DNA of 64,000 nucleotides from Vanilla planifolia (lineage: Eukaryota; Streptophyta; Magnoliopsida; Asparagales; Orchidaceae), in contig JAIUJO010000071.1 in NCBI GenBank assembly GCA_023846275.1, forward strand, positions 1,541,498 to 1,605,497. The letters run 5' to 3'. This document shows, piece by piece, positions 11,798 to 25,070 of this stretch. Positions within the stretch are counted from its first letter, which is position 1, and every line of letters begins with the position of its first letter. Below the pieces are notes generated by a model. The model saw only the letters and a program-made list of their open reading frames with translations. It was not told the DNA's origin and ran no database searches. The position numbers were made by a program, and so were the translations under genes.

Positions 11798-14700
11798 ATT
11801 AAAGGAAAGCAATAAACATAAATAAAAGTTATGTAAATTTTTCATAAGAGGAGAATTGTAGTTTCATAATATTATATCTATTAAAAATTAGAAAATATTA
11901 ATAATAAGATAAATTATGTGTGAAAGATGCACTCTTAGATATTAAAGAGATCTAGTGCAACATCCTCGATTGTTAAATCTAGTACGAGTCAAAATGTCGC
12001 ACAAAGCATTAAAAAACAAAGGAAAGTTAAATATTAAAAAAATAGAGAAATTAATTTTAATTTGAAGCCTATCGAGAAGAGTACAATGATAATTGTTTTG
12101 TCTCGATCGAACATCGTTTGAAATTGCTATGAATTATCATTATAAATAAGTATAAAAAATAAATTACTATTTTCATGTAAAGTAAGTATATATTAAAGTT
12201 GAAAGGAGATAATTAAAAGAAATCATATATCTTAAAATAAAAGTAAGGTAAAGGTCACAGAAGAGGTGATTTAATGTAACAAAGAAATATAACCACAACA
12301 AATGTGAAAAATGAGATAAATTGATTGAGAAAGTTCCATTCCAAGGCACCAAGGAGTTATAGTGTAAAATCATCAATGGTAAAATCTTGGATGAATTGAT
12401 GTGACTCATAAAGTCTAGTAGAATCATACAAAATAAAATATTTTAAAGTGTTGAATTTAATATTTAAGTGGAATTAATTTAATTTACCAAAAAAAATTAG
12501 TGTGAAAAATATTAAGCTATTATTTCAATATTAAGAAAATAAATTCTAAAACTGAAAGAAGATAACTTGAAGCAATATAATATGACAAATTGTAAGTGAT
12601 ATAAATATATATTGAAGTTGAAATATGATGAAAAGTAAAAAATTTGAAAAAAGAGATAAACTATATAAGAAAGTTGAAATTTCAAGTTATTATGATATCA
12701 TGTGTAACATCTTCAAACGAAAACTTATGTATGAATTAAAACAATATTAAGCACTCCAAAACCATAAAAGAATTATATATTTAAGAAAATAGAAATAAAA
12801 ATCTAATTCAATAATGCTTGTGCTGTCCTGATAAGAGCAGGTTTGGAATTACAATGAATTAAAAAATTAAATATGCATAAAAACAATAAGATATTATTTA
12901 AATATTAAGTAAATATATAGTTAACATAAAGTGTGGAAAACTAAAGAAATATAATATAACCAAATCAAAGTGTTGTAAAGGTGATGAGATGAGATTTAGA
13001 TTTACATAGCAATATATCCAAAAATGAGCAAAATAGTTGAACAAATATGACAAATTTTAGGGGAGAATCGCACTCCCAAAATGCCTACCAAATCTAAAAA
13101 TATTTAAACATATAGAAACAATTATTGAATTATATAGAGCTCATTAAGACTAGTCTAATAAAGTTTACATTATCTAGATTTAACATCATTAGCAATAATT
13201 ACAAATTACAAAAGCAAATAAGCATAAATGATAATGAGATTTTACTTTCATATTAAGTAAACATATATTGAATCATAACTAAGACAAGTTGAAGCAATAT
13301 AATACAATGAAATAAAGGTAATATAAAGGTTACACAAGAAGAGAACTACAGATTCATAGTAATATAAGAAAGTCAAAGTGAAAATTTTAAAGAAATGAGA
13401 CTACTTGTAGATGAGTTGTAGGCCTAAAATTTAGGAGATTGAGTGAGATATCCTTAATCACTTAATCATGTACTATTAAAATGTCACCTAAAGAATGCCA
13501 CAAAAAGGGAAAATAAAAAACTTAAAATATGGAAATAAATTTTTTATTATATAGGGCTCATTTAGATGAGCCCAATGAATTTTGCGTTTTCTTAAATGAT
13601 TCTCATTTGAAATTATTATAAATTATCACAACAAATAAAAATAAAAATTAACAAATTATCATTTCTATGTTAAGTAAATAAAAATTAAATATAAAATTAT
13701 ATAAGGTTAAGATGTTTTTTTAACAAAATCAATGCAATGAAAATATAACACATAAGGAGATTTATTGTTTAAAATAAATGTAAGCAAATTAAAATAAAAA
13801 AATTTCAAAAAATGAGACAAATTGTATAGGAAAGTTACATTCAAAGGTTCGAAGTCGTTCGAGTGTAACATTATCATTTCACAAATTTTTAATAAATTAA
13901 AAGGACTCATAAAACCCACTAAAACCATAGAAAATATAATATTCTAAAATATATAAATAAATATTTAATTGGATAAATCAAATCCAAATGAGTAAAATGA
14001 TTTCTATTTTGCCTAAATCAAAACTCATTTGAAATTATTACAAATTACCAAATTGAAATGCATAAAAAAGGATATATTATTATGAAAATATAAGATATAT
14101 AACAAAATTATCGCAAAGCATTTCAAGAAATATGATAAAGTATCATAAAAAGATGCTACGATACTAATGAGATCAATTGTAACATGTAAAATAGTTAAGC
14201 AATGTACCAATTTACATGTCTTATAAAGTGTGTTAAAACCACAAAAAACTAAAATAATTTAAAATATAGAAATGATTATATAATTGAATAGAGTTAGATG
14301 AAACAAGTTCGATGTTGTATTTTTTATCATGATAAAATTATGCTTGGAATTAGTATAATTAGCCAAAAAGTTAAAAATAATAATAAATAAATTTTTTTTG
14401 TTTTAATAAAAATATATATGTTAATGCATAAAGTTGAGAAATTAAAGGACTGTGGTATAACCAAATCATGGAAATTTAAAGATCACACAATGGAGAAGTA
14501 GAGCATCATTATATTATATCTAAGTCAAAGTTAAAAGTTTGAAGAATTGATATAAATTGTATAAAAAAAAAATTACATTTAAAATACTAAAGAGATCAAG
14601 GGAAACATCCTTAATCATCAAATCATGTATTAATCAAAATGTTCTTTAAAACTTGTTAAAATTATTTAAAAAGTACTTAAACGTTTATAAATAAATACGT

Positions 14701-17700
14701 AATTGATAACACACTTTGAGATGAGTTCAACCTTAGTTTTTAAATAGTAAGTAAGCATATATTATAGTTGAAATGAGATAAATTGAAACGATGTAATATA
14801 ATCAAAATAAATAGATGTAATGCTCATATGTGATGAGAATTAGAGTTTCAAAGTAAAATAATAAAATCAAAGAAAAATATTTTGTATAGAAATGAGAAAA
14901 AATTCATAAGATTATTGTATTTTGAGATTCTAAGGAGATGGGTGTAACATTATCGATGATAAAATCAGGTACAAAAAAAACAACTCTTAAAATGAGATAA
15001 CTTAAGTAAATGTAGTATAATCAAACAAAAGGGATAAAATTGTCACATGAGAAGATCGAGTGAAACATTCTTAACCATTAATGCAGATTTGAATTAAATT
15101 GCCTTGAGAAAGATCTAAAAATAATAGAAAGTAAAAAAATTTAAAAACATAAAAATGACTATTTAGTTTCATAGAGATCATTAAGACATCCAATTATATT
15201 TGTTTTGTCTTGATTGGACCTCATCTAGAATTAGTGTGTATCACAATTGAAAATAAGCACAAGTTAAAATAAATTAATATCATAATATCATGTGAATATA
15301 TATTAAAATTGAAATGAGACAAATTAAAGCAAAAAATAATCTAACCAAATATACGATGTGTGATGGCCAAATGTGAGGATATTTAAAATTACAATATAAT
15401 AAATCTAAATCAAATAAGAAAATAGAAAAACTAATATAAATTGCATGTGAAAATAATATTCTAAGAAATTAAGTAGATTGATTATAATATTCTTAATCAT
15501 CAAGTCAAGTATGAATCAAGAAAAAGAAAATTAAATTTTTAAAAAATAATATAAAATATTTAATTAGATAAAGCTCACTAAGATGTGTCTACAGATGCAT
15601 GTTTTTTCTCGATCAAACTTTTTTTACAATTTCTCCATTTTACTAAATTAAATTAGCATGAGTAATAAAAATTATTATTTTAATATTTGGTAAATAAATG
15701 TTAAATCATAAATCAGATATATTGAAGCGATATAAAATAAGAAAAATAAACACTTGAAAAGATTACATGAGTGGAGATTTTTGGTGCATAACAATACTGT
15801 AAAATTTAATAAGATATATTTGAAAAAATAAGGTAAATTGTATGGGAAAGCTACATTGGAAGATATAAAAGAGATTAAGTGTAATATCATCAATCCTCAA
15901 ATCTGGTAAACCAAAATATCTATTAAAACATATTTCAAACTTTATAAAAAAAATATTTAAAAATATAAAAAATGAATATTTTACCAGATAAAGTTCATCT
16001 AGATAAGTCCAATAATGCTTGTTTCATTGTAATCTAACCACATTTAGAATTACTATGAACTATAATGGTAAAAAAAGATAAATGATAATAAATTATTATT
16101 TTAATATTATGTAAATATATATTAAATCTAAAATGTGATAATTGAAGTGAACAAAAGTAATAAATTCAATGACATGTAATGCTCATGTAAGTGAAGATTT
16201 AAAGCTACATAGTAATATTGCCAAATAAAAGTAAAAAAATTAAGAAAATGAGACAAATTGTATAAGGAAGCTACATTCCATGATACTGAATAGATCGAGT
16301 ATAATAACTTAGATTATCAAATATGACATGAATCAAAATATCTCATAAGGTATGCAACAACAATACTAAATTAAATTTTTAAAATCATAAAAATGGCCAT
16401 TTAATTAGATATAGCTCACTAAGAGTAGTCAAACAACACATTTTTCATCTCAATGAGACTATGATTTCAATTACTATGAATTACTAAAATAAAATAAATA
16501 AGTAAAACTAAAATATGACTTTAATCATCGATAAAAATTTAATAGTGCTCAATATGAGATAAATTGATGCATCATAATATAACCAAATAAAAGTGGTGTT
16601 AAGGGGATATGAGAGGGAAATTGGAGTTTCTTATAATATAACCAAGTTGAAGTAAAGAAAATTGAAGAAATAAGATTGGTTGTATGGAAAGCTACATTCC
16701 AAGATATTAATGAGAATGTGCTAGCATCCTAAACATTAAAAAAAAGTACAAATCAAGCTAGTTAGGATGAGTTCAACAATGTTATTTTGTCATGATGAGA
16801 CCACATTTTATATTACTATGAATTTAGAAATAAATAAAAATAAATAATAATAAATTATTATTTTAAATTTCTAAATATATATATAGTAAAATAGAAATAA
16901 GATAAAGTGAAGAAATGTAAAACAAGCCAAAGTGATGTAAATGTCACAAGAGAGGAGATTTAGAGCTTTATGCCAATAAAATAAATTGACAATAAAATTT
17001 GAAGAAATTAGACAACTTGTACAAGAAAGCTAACTGCAAGATACTAACGAGATAAAGTATTGCATGTTTGACCATCAAATGAGGTGGTAATCACAATCTC
17101 TCAAAACGTGGGTCAAAATCTTAGAAAAAAATTAGAAATATAAAAATGAATGTTTAATTGGTTAGAGAGTGCCATGTTAACTCGAGTGATGTTCATCTCA
17201 CCTTGATCGCACCTTTTTTACAATTACTATGAATTTCCAAATTAAATAAGTATAAAAAATTTAATTATTATTATAATATTAATTAAATAAATATTAAAGC
17301 TAAAATAAGATTTTTTTTAAATAATGTAATATAACTAAAACTAAAATACATAAATGTCATATGATAGCAGATTTAGAGCCACATTATAATAAAGCTAAAT
17401 AAAAGTGAAATATTTAAAGGAAATAAGATAAATTATATGAGTAAGTTGCATTCTTAAGGTGCTAATTAGAACAAGTGTAACATCGTCAATCAACAAATTA
17501 GACACAAATCATAATGTGTCATAAAACATCCTAAAATCTAACCAATTAAAATATTTAGTAGTCTGAAATTAAAAGCTTAATTACAATAACTCTAATTTCT
17601 TAAGCTAAATAGCATGGATAATAATAAAATAATATTTTTAGTAATATATAAATGTATATTAAAGATAAAATAAGATAAATTGAGGCCAAGTATACAACCA

Positions 17701-19950
17701 AATCAAACAAATCAAAGATGTGAGTTAAATTATGCATTTAAGCTATAATATAATTTGTTAACAGGATCATGTGTAAAATTCTTGAGTTGACAAATAATAT
17801 TTAAAAAATTATAAAAATAAATATTTAATTGGATGGAGCTTCTCATGATGATTAATAATATTTGTTTCATTTTGAGTAGTCATCTTTTTAAATTACTACA
17901 AATTATCAAATTAAGTAAGCATGTATAATAATAAACTATTACTTCAATATTATGTAAATGTATTGTAATGTTCAAAATAAGATAAATTACAGCAATATGA
18001 TTTATCAAATCAAGTTATATCAAGGTTAAAGGAACGGACAATTAGTGTATAATAGCAAAATAACCAAATCAAAGTGAAACATTTGAGGAAACAAGTTAAA
18101 CTTTGTAAGAAATTTATAATCTAATATACTAAGGTGAACAAGTGTATCATCTTTGTTCGTCAAACCTGGTATTAAAGAAAATAGATCTTATAGCTTGCTA
18201 GAACCATAAAAAAACAAAATTTAATAGTTAATTAGATAGTGCTCAATTAGAGGTTTGCAAAAAAGCTTATCATGCTTTGATGAGACCATATTTTTAATTA
18301 TCGTAAATTACCAAATTATATAAGCATAAATTACAACGAATTAATATTTTCATATTGTAGAAATTATTATAAATTTGAAATGATATGAATTCAAGATATA
18401 TAATCAATTTGTTGTAAATGTCACACAAAATGAGATTAAGAGCAAATAATAATATGACAAATTAAAAGTAAAAAATTTTTAAAAAAATAAAACAAATTAT
18501 ATGACAAAGTTGCATTCTATGATACTAATAATATCAAATGAAACATGCTCGATCATCAAATCATGTATAAATAAAAATATCTAATATCGCATAACAAACT
18601 TAAGAAAAAATGTTTAAAATATTAAAATAAAACTTTAATTAGATGGAACTCCTCCAGATGAGTCTAATGGTGTTTATTTTATCTTGATAGGAAGTTATCA
18701 TGAGTTACACCAAATTACTAATATAAATAGACATAAATAAGAGTAAAATATTATTATAAAATTAAGTAAACAAATATTAAAGATAAAATAAGGCAAATTG
18801 TATGAAAATGACTCTTTTCAAGATGATATGGAGACCTTGTAACACATCTCGCATCATCAAATCACATGAGAATTTAAATGTTTTATAATGTGATAAGAAA
18901 ATACTAGAAAAAAAGAACTAAACAAATATAAAACCGAATTTTTAATAACATAGAGCTCATCCTTTCTAGTACAATGATATTTGTTTCATCCCAAACTCGC
19001 ATTGCTTAAAACATTAATCTAAGAATAAATTAACATAAATAATAATAAATTAATATGTTAATATTAATTAGATAAATATTAAAGAATGATATAAACTAAA
19101 CTAATATAATATATCTAAATCAAAGAAATATAAAGGTCACATAAAAATAGATTTATAGCTACAAATTAATATAATCAAATTAAAGTGAAAAATTTGGAGA
19201 AATAAGATAAATTGTTAGGAAAAGTTGTATTCAAGGATATTAAGGAGATCAAGCTTGTCAAGAGGAGTCCAATTATGTTTGTTACAATTTGAACATACCA
19301 CTTTTAGGATTAGTTTGAATTACAAAAATAAATTAGCATGAATAATAATAAATTATTATATTAATATTATTTTAATATATATTAAAACCTAAATGTTATA
19401 AATTGAATTAATGTAAAATTTCAAAATGAAAGACATATACATATCACATGACATGACATTTGCAATTACATTATGACAACTTAATCAATTTAAAAAACAT
19501 TAAGCAGAGGATAAAAATTGTGCAAAAAAGTTTATTTCAATAATATTAAGGAGATTGAGTGTAACTCCTTGATCATCAAATAAGCTTAGAATTAAAAGGA
19601 CATGTAAAGTGTGGCATAAATGAAGAAAATAAAGTTTTAAATAAATATATAAAACTAAATATTTAATTGCATAAAGCTCTTTAGGATTTGTGTTATGACT
19701 TTTGTTTCCTATCAATAGTATCTTGATTAGGAGACTACAAATGATAAAAGTAAAAAAAACTAATTGATAACAATAAATTGTTATTTAAATATTAAATTAA
19801 TAAATAATAAAGTTAAAGTGAGATAAAGTTTTTAAGAAATATGCTTTCTATTGTAGTAAAGAGATTTAATGTAACCTCCTCCATCATCAAATGAGGTAAG
19901 AATAAAAATTATTTGTAAAGTGTGCCAAAACTATTAAATATAATATGTAT

Positions 19951-19983
19951 ATATGTGTTTGTGTGTGTGTGTGTGTGTGTGTG
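19951..19983. repeat. (GT)n microsatellite
   Basis: An atatgtgttt lead-in followed by about 11 uninterrupted GT units, the only long non-AT dinucleotide run in the window. It sits in a forward array unit. Confidence 0.95.
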
Positions 19984-22308
19984 AATATTCATTTTAATAG
20001 TGCTCATTGATGGAAGTCCAACAATGTTTGTTTCATGCCTATTAAACCTGAACTTAAATTACTATGACTTGCCCAATGAGAAAATAAAAGAAATAAATTA
20101 GAATTGTAATGTTAAGTTGAAATATATTAAACCTAAAATGAGATTAACTAAAGTATTGTAATATAAAAAAATCATGGCATTGTAAGTCACTTAAGAAAAG
20201 ATTTAAAGTTACATAATAATAAAATAAAACTAAAGTGAAGATGTTGAAGAAATTAGATAAATTATGTAGTAAAAATACATTCTATGACACTAAGGAGATT
20301 GAGTGTATCACCCTCGATCATCAAATAATGTACATATGAAATTATCTAAAAAACTATGCCAAGATCTTAAAAAACAAAAAATTTAAAAATTTAAAAATGT
20401 TTCTTTAACTAATAAGTAGTCAAGGAGACGTCATATAATGTTTTTTTAGTCTTGATTATACCTCATTTAGGACAACTATGAATTATCAAAAAAATATGCA
20501 TAAATAGTAATAAATAATTATTTTAATATATGTAAATTGATATTGAAGCCAAAATAAGATAAACTGAAGTAGTTCAACATAACCAAATCAAAGAAATTTA
20601 AATATCACATGAGAGGACATTTGTAATAACATAGTAATATAAGGAAATCAATGTAAAAAAATTTAAGAAATGAGATAAATTATATTTGAAAGTTGTATTA
20701 CAAGATTCATGGAGATTGAGTTTAGCATAAAAAAAATTAAACTAGGAAGGAATCAAAATCTCTCCTAAAGTGCACCAAATTGCAAAAAAATATAATTTTA
20801 AAATTTTAAAAATATATTTAATTTTATAGAGCTCATTAAGAAAGTCGAATGACCTTTATTGTTTTTATCAGGACTTGTATATCATTATTTAAATTACCAA
20901 AAAAATAAGCATAAATAATAAGAAATTTTTATTCTAACAATAGATAAAAATATATTGAAGCTAAAATAACTTAAATTAAAGAAAAGTAACAATACCAAAT
21001 TAAAGTAACGGTAATAGAAGAGGAAAATTAGTGTTATATATTAACATAACTGAATCAAAGTAAAACATTAGAAAATATTTGATAAATTAAAAAAATATCT
21101 TTACAATATACTAAAAGCATGAGTAAAGCATCATCGTTCATCAAGTCAAACAGGAATAAAAATGCCTAATAAGGCATGTCAAAAACTTTCATGAAAAAAT
21201 TTAAAATATAAAATAATTAATTAATTTGATTAAGCTTATTTACATGAGGCCAATGATGATTTCTTTGTCTCCATCAGACATCACATAGAATTACTACAAA
21301 TTACTAAATTAAATAATAATGAATAATAATAAAGAATTATTTTAATATTAAACAATTATATATTAAGTAAAATGAGATAAATTGAATCAATGTAATATAA
21401 GAAAATCAACGTGATTTAAAGGTCATTTGAGTGAAGATTAATTTCTAGATATAGTATAACCAAATGAAAGCAAAAAATTTGAAGAAACTAAAAACATTAT
21501 GCAAACAAGATGCACTAAAAAACAACGGACATTGACTATAATTTCCTTAATGTTAAAATCATGTAAACATCAAAATGTCCTATAAAACATGCTAAAACCT
21601 TTAAAAATATATTTAAAATTTTTAAAATAAATATTTAATTAGATAGTGCTATTGAGATGAGCCTTTTGATATTTGTTTCATCTTCGTTGAACTATGTTTA
21701 GAATAACTGCAAATTACTAATTTAAAAAGACGTTTATAATAAAAAAATTTATTTTAAAATTAATTAGATAGAAATTAAAGCTAAAGTAATATAACATCAC
21801 CAACTTAAAGCGATGTAAAGGTAACATGAGCAGAGAACTAGTATTTTATAGTAATATTGCCAAGCCAAAGAAAAAGATTTTGAAAAAATCAAATAAACTA
21901 TGCAGAAATATTAGACTCCATGATACTAAAGAGATTGAATCTAACATCCTCATGTATAAAATTAGGTCTGAATCTAAATATCATGTAAAATGTGCCAAAA
22001 ATATTTAAAATTATAAAATGATAATTATTTGGATAAAGCTTGAAGAGGCAAGTTCAATGTCATTTTTTTTATCTTTATTAGATTTTATTTAGAATTTAAC
22101 TGCATTTTATAATGAACTAAAAATAAATAATAATAAATTATTATTTTAATATTAAGTAAATATTTATTAAAGTTGAAATTAAATGAATTGATGAAATATA
22201 ATATAATCAAATAAAAATAATGGAAAAATTAAATGAGGAAAGAATTAGAGTTTCATAGTAATATCATAAAATAAAAATAAAAGACTCGAAGAAATAACAT
22301 AGATTGTA

Positions 22309-22771
22309 CGATTTTGATGCAAAAAATGGATTCAACGAGTTTGAACAAAAAATTACCTAGGGCAACGACGAGGAATCCTGAAGGCATGAAATTGTTAAAA
22401 TGGTTTGAAATAAGATTGAAGCAGACCTTTATGACAAGTTTGCATGATGTAACAAGGTTATGATGTTGTCTTATTGATGTTTAATATAATGTGATTGATA
22501 TTGAGTTGGTGTGATAGGATGCCATAGCATCTCAACTTAAAATGATAGTGATTTGACATAATAAAAATTTGTTGCAATTCAGCAAGGATTAGTGATGCTT
22601 TGCTGGGGATCAACTACAATTCAACTTGGATCGGTGATGACTCAATTAGAATTGATGATGATTTACTAAAATATTAGAAAATTTCGAGACAGTTGACCTC
22701 TAACTTTTTTTCTTCTCATAACTCTCACACGAAGGATAAGAGAGACAAGGTTTACACTTCTTACCTTCACT
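22309..22771. other. Non-repeat filler at the left inversion breakpoint
   Basis: About 460 bp of sequence unlike the array, between the end of the forward block and arm B. It starts gattttgatgcaaaaaatgg and has a plus-strand frame from 22,318 of about 50 codons (MQKMDSTSLNKKLPRATTRN...) ending in a stop; I do not recognise it. The second half repeats short motifs such as gtgatg, caattcaac and attgatgatg. Origin unknown. Confidence 0.6.
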
Positions 22772-25070
22772 TGTTATTTTAGCTTAAATAAACATTTACT
22801 TAATATTTATCTTTTTATTTAAATATATTTTATTTTGTTATGTTTCGACATACTTTATTAGATATTTTTTAACTTATTTGAAAATTGAAGATGCTACACT
22901 GAATCTCCTTTCTATCTTGGAGAGATTTTCACATTGTTTATCTCATTTCTCCAAAGTTTTCACTTTGATCTGGTTATATTAATATGTAACTACAAATCTC
23001 TTCGAGTGTGACATTTACATAGCTTTCATTTGATATTTATGCTTTACTTGAATTTATCTCTTTTTGACAACAATATATATGCCTATCCCAAATTAAAATA
23101 TTTTTTTATTATTTATGGCTATTTATGTTTTTAATTCATAGAAATTCCCAATGATGTTTGATTGAGATGAAATAAACATTTTTGGAATCATCTTGAAAGG
23201 TTTTATCCAATTATATATTCATTTATATTACTTTATGTATTTTATTTTCTATTACTTTATTATATATTATGAGATATTTTGATTATTACTAGATTTGATA
23301 ATGAAGAATTTTATAATCAATCTTTTTAGAATCAAAAAATGAGAATTTCCCTCATAATTTACGTCTTTTCATCAAACTTTTTTTTTTGTACGTTTTACTC
23401 TATAACTTTAAATCTCTTCATGTCACTTCTACCTCACTTTGATGTTGTTATATTATATTGCTTTAATTTATCACATTTCATATTCAATATATATTTACTA
23501 AATATTTAATAATATTTAATTATTATTTATGAATGTTAATTTTTTTTTTGTAGTAATCCAAAACATGGTCTATTTTATACAAAACAAATACCAATAAACT
23601 TGTATTAATAAGCTCTTTAGAATTAGATAGTCATTTTTATTTTTTTCAAAATTTTATTTTTTTAACTTTTGGCACTCTTAATAACATATTTCTATACATG
23701 ATTTGTGATTTGGTATATTACAGTGAGTCCCTATAGTAACTTGAAGTTCTGCTTTATAGTACAATTTATATATCTTTTTAAAATTCCCATTTTGATTTGG
23801 TTGTATTATAATGTAACTGTAATCTCCTTTCATGTGAAAGTATCAACACTTAGAATTGGTTATGTTATTTTACTTATATTGTCACATTTCAAAATAAATG
23901 TATATTTACAATTGAAATTCGTGGTAATTCCAAATGATTTATGATTAAGATGAATCAAATGTCACTAGACTCATCTCAATGAGCTCTATCTAATTAAATA
24001 CTCATCTCTAATTTTTTTAAAACTTATGTTTTTTAGGGCTTTGCCGAATTTTATGAGAAACTTTGGGTCATATCTTGAATAAAACTTTTCTATTCAATTT
24101 ATCTTATTTCTTCAAATTTTTGCTTTGAATTTGGTTATTTTAATAAGTAACTCTATATATCATATCCTCTTATCATTTTATTACTTTAATTTGGTTATAT
24201 TATGTTCCTTCAATTTGTCTTATTTTGGTTTTATTATAAATTTACTTAATATTAAAATAATACTTTGTCATTAACAATTCCTATTCAATTTTGTAATTTG
24301 TGTAATTTTAAATTAGATCTTTTGAGGTGAAACAATGTTGTTTTACTCACAAGGATGAGTTTTATCAAGTTAAATATTAATTTTTTTAAAATATATATTT
24401 TTTTATTTTGGCATACATTATGTAATATTTTTGTTTGTACATGATTTTATGATGTTTAATGTTATATCTAATCTTGTTAGTGTCATGGAATGCACTTTCT
24501 CCATTCAATTTATCTAATTTGTTTAAATTTTTCACTTTGATGTACTTATATTAATATAAAGCTCTAATTCTCCTCTCATGTGTCCTTTATGTCTTTATCA
24601 TTTAGTTATATAAGTTTACTTTAATTTATCTTTTCTTCATTATATTATATATTTACATAATTTCAAAATAATAATTTTTTATTATTTATGCTTATTTATT
24701 CTAGTAATTTGGAGCAACTCAAAACAAGGTCCACTTTAGATGAAGCAAATGTTGCTGACCTCTTCTTGACATGCTCTATCTAATTTAGTATTTATTTCTT
24801 TTTTTTTCAAATAATCTATTTTCTATATCTTTTATATTCTTTATAAGGAAGTTCAATTTGGACCTAATTTCATAATCGTGGATGTTTCACTCGTTCTCCT
24901 TACTCTTTTGATTAGTAACATTCCTGCATAATTTTTCTCACTTTATCAAATTTTTTTTAACTTGTTTAAATTATAACATAACTCTAAATCTCCTCTTGTT
25001 TAAATTACTTAGGTTTCATAAATTGAATAATTCAACTTTTATTCCATAATATTTATCCATTTATATTTTA
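22772..25070 (-). repeat. Arm B of the ~2.2-kb inverted duplication (reverse array copy)
   Basis: Reverse complement of arm A. The match starts near 22,772 (gttattttag, the complement of ctaaaataac near 11,790), runs without a large gap to tcctcttgt at 24,999, then skips 51 bp here (14 bp in arm A) and shares atttatccatttatatttta at 25,051-25,070. The arm is flanked on both sides by non-array sequence, so it looks like a copied block inserted at the breakpoint rather than native array. Confidence 0.9.

Larger units (their letters stand above)
7004..22308 (+). repeat. Diverged ~420-bp tandem repeat array, forward block 1c
   Basis: About 37 degenerate forward units. The catcctcgatcatcaaat landmark recurs near 7,127, 7,550, 7,963, 8,399, 8,760, 9,177, 9,690, 10,100, 10,840, 11,660 and 11,960, mostly 340-440 bp apart. 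Several units are shortened by internal deletions, for example near 15,050 and 19,250. The block ends at about 22,308 inside the second gagataaatt landmark (agattgta). All frames of 60-85 codons here, mostly on the minus strand, are repeat-borne and hydrophobic, with a recurring NLSHFF...IWLYY-like translation of the same landmark; I do not call them genes. Confidence 0.85.

Noticed and set aside
7004..22308. CRISPR-like array because of regularly spaced repeats.
   Set aside because: The repeats are long, adjacent and diverged with no short identical repeat and unique spacers; the context is a plant nuclear genome.
22318..22470. Short plus-strand frame (MQKMDSTSLNKKLPRATTRN...) as a small gene.
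   Set aside because: About 50 codons, no recognisable family, and located in breakpoint filler; no support for coding.
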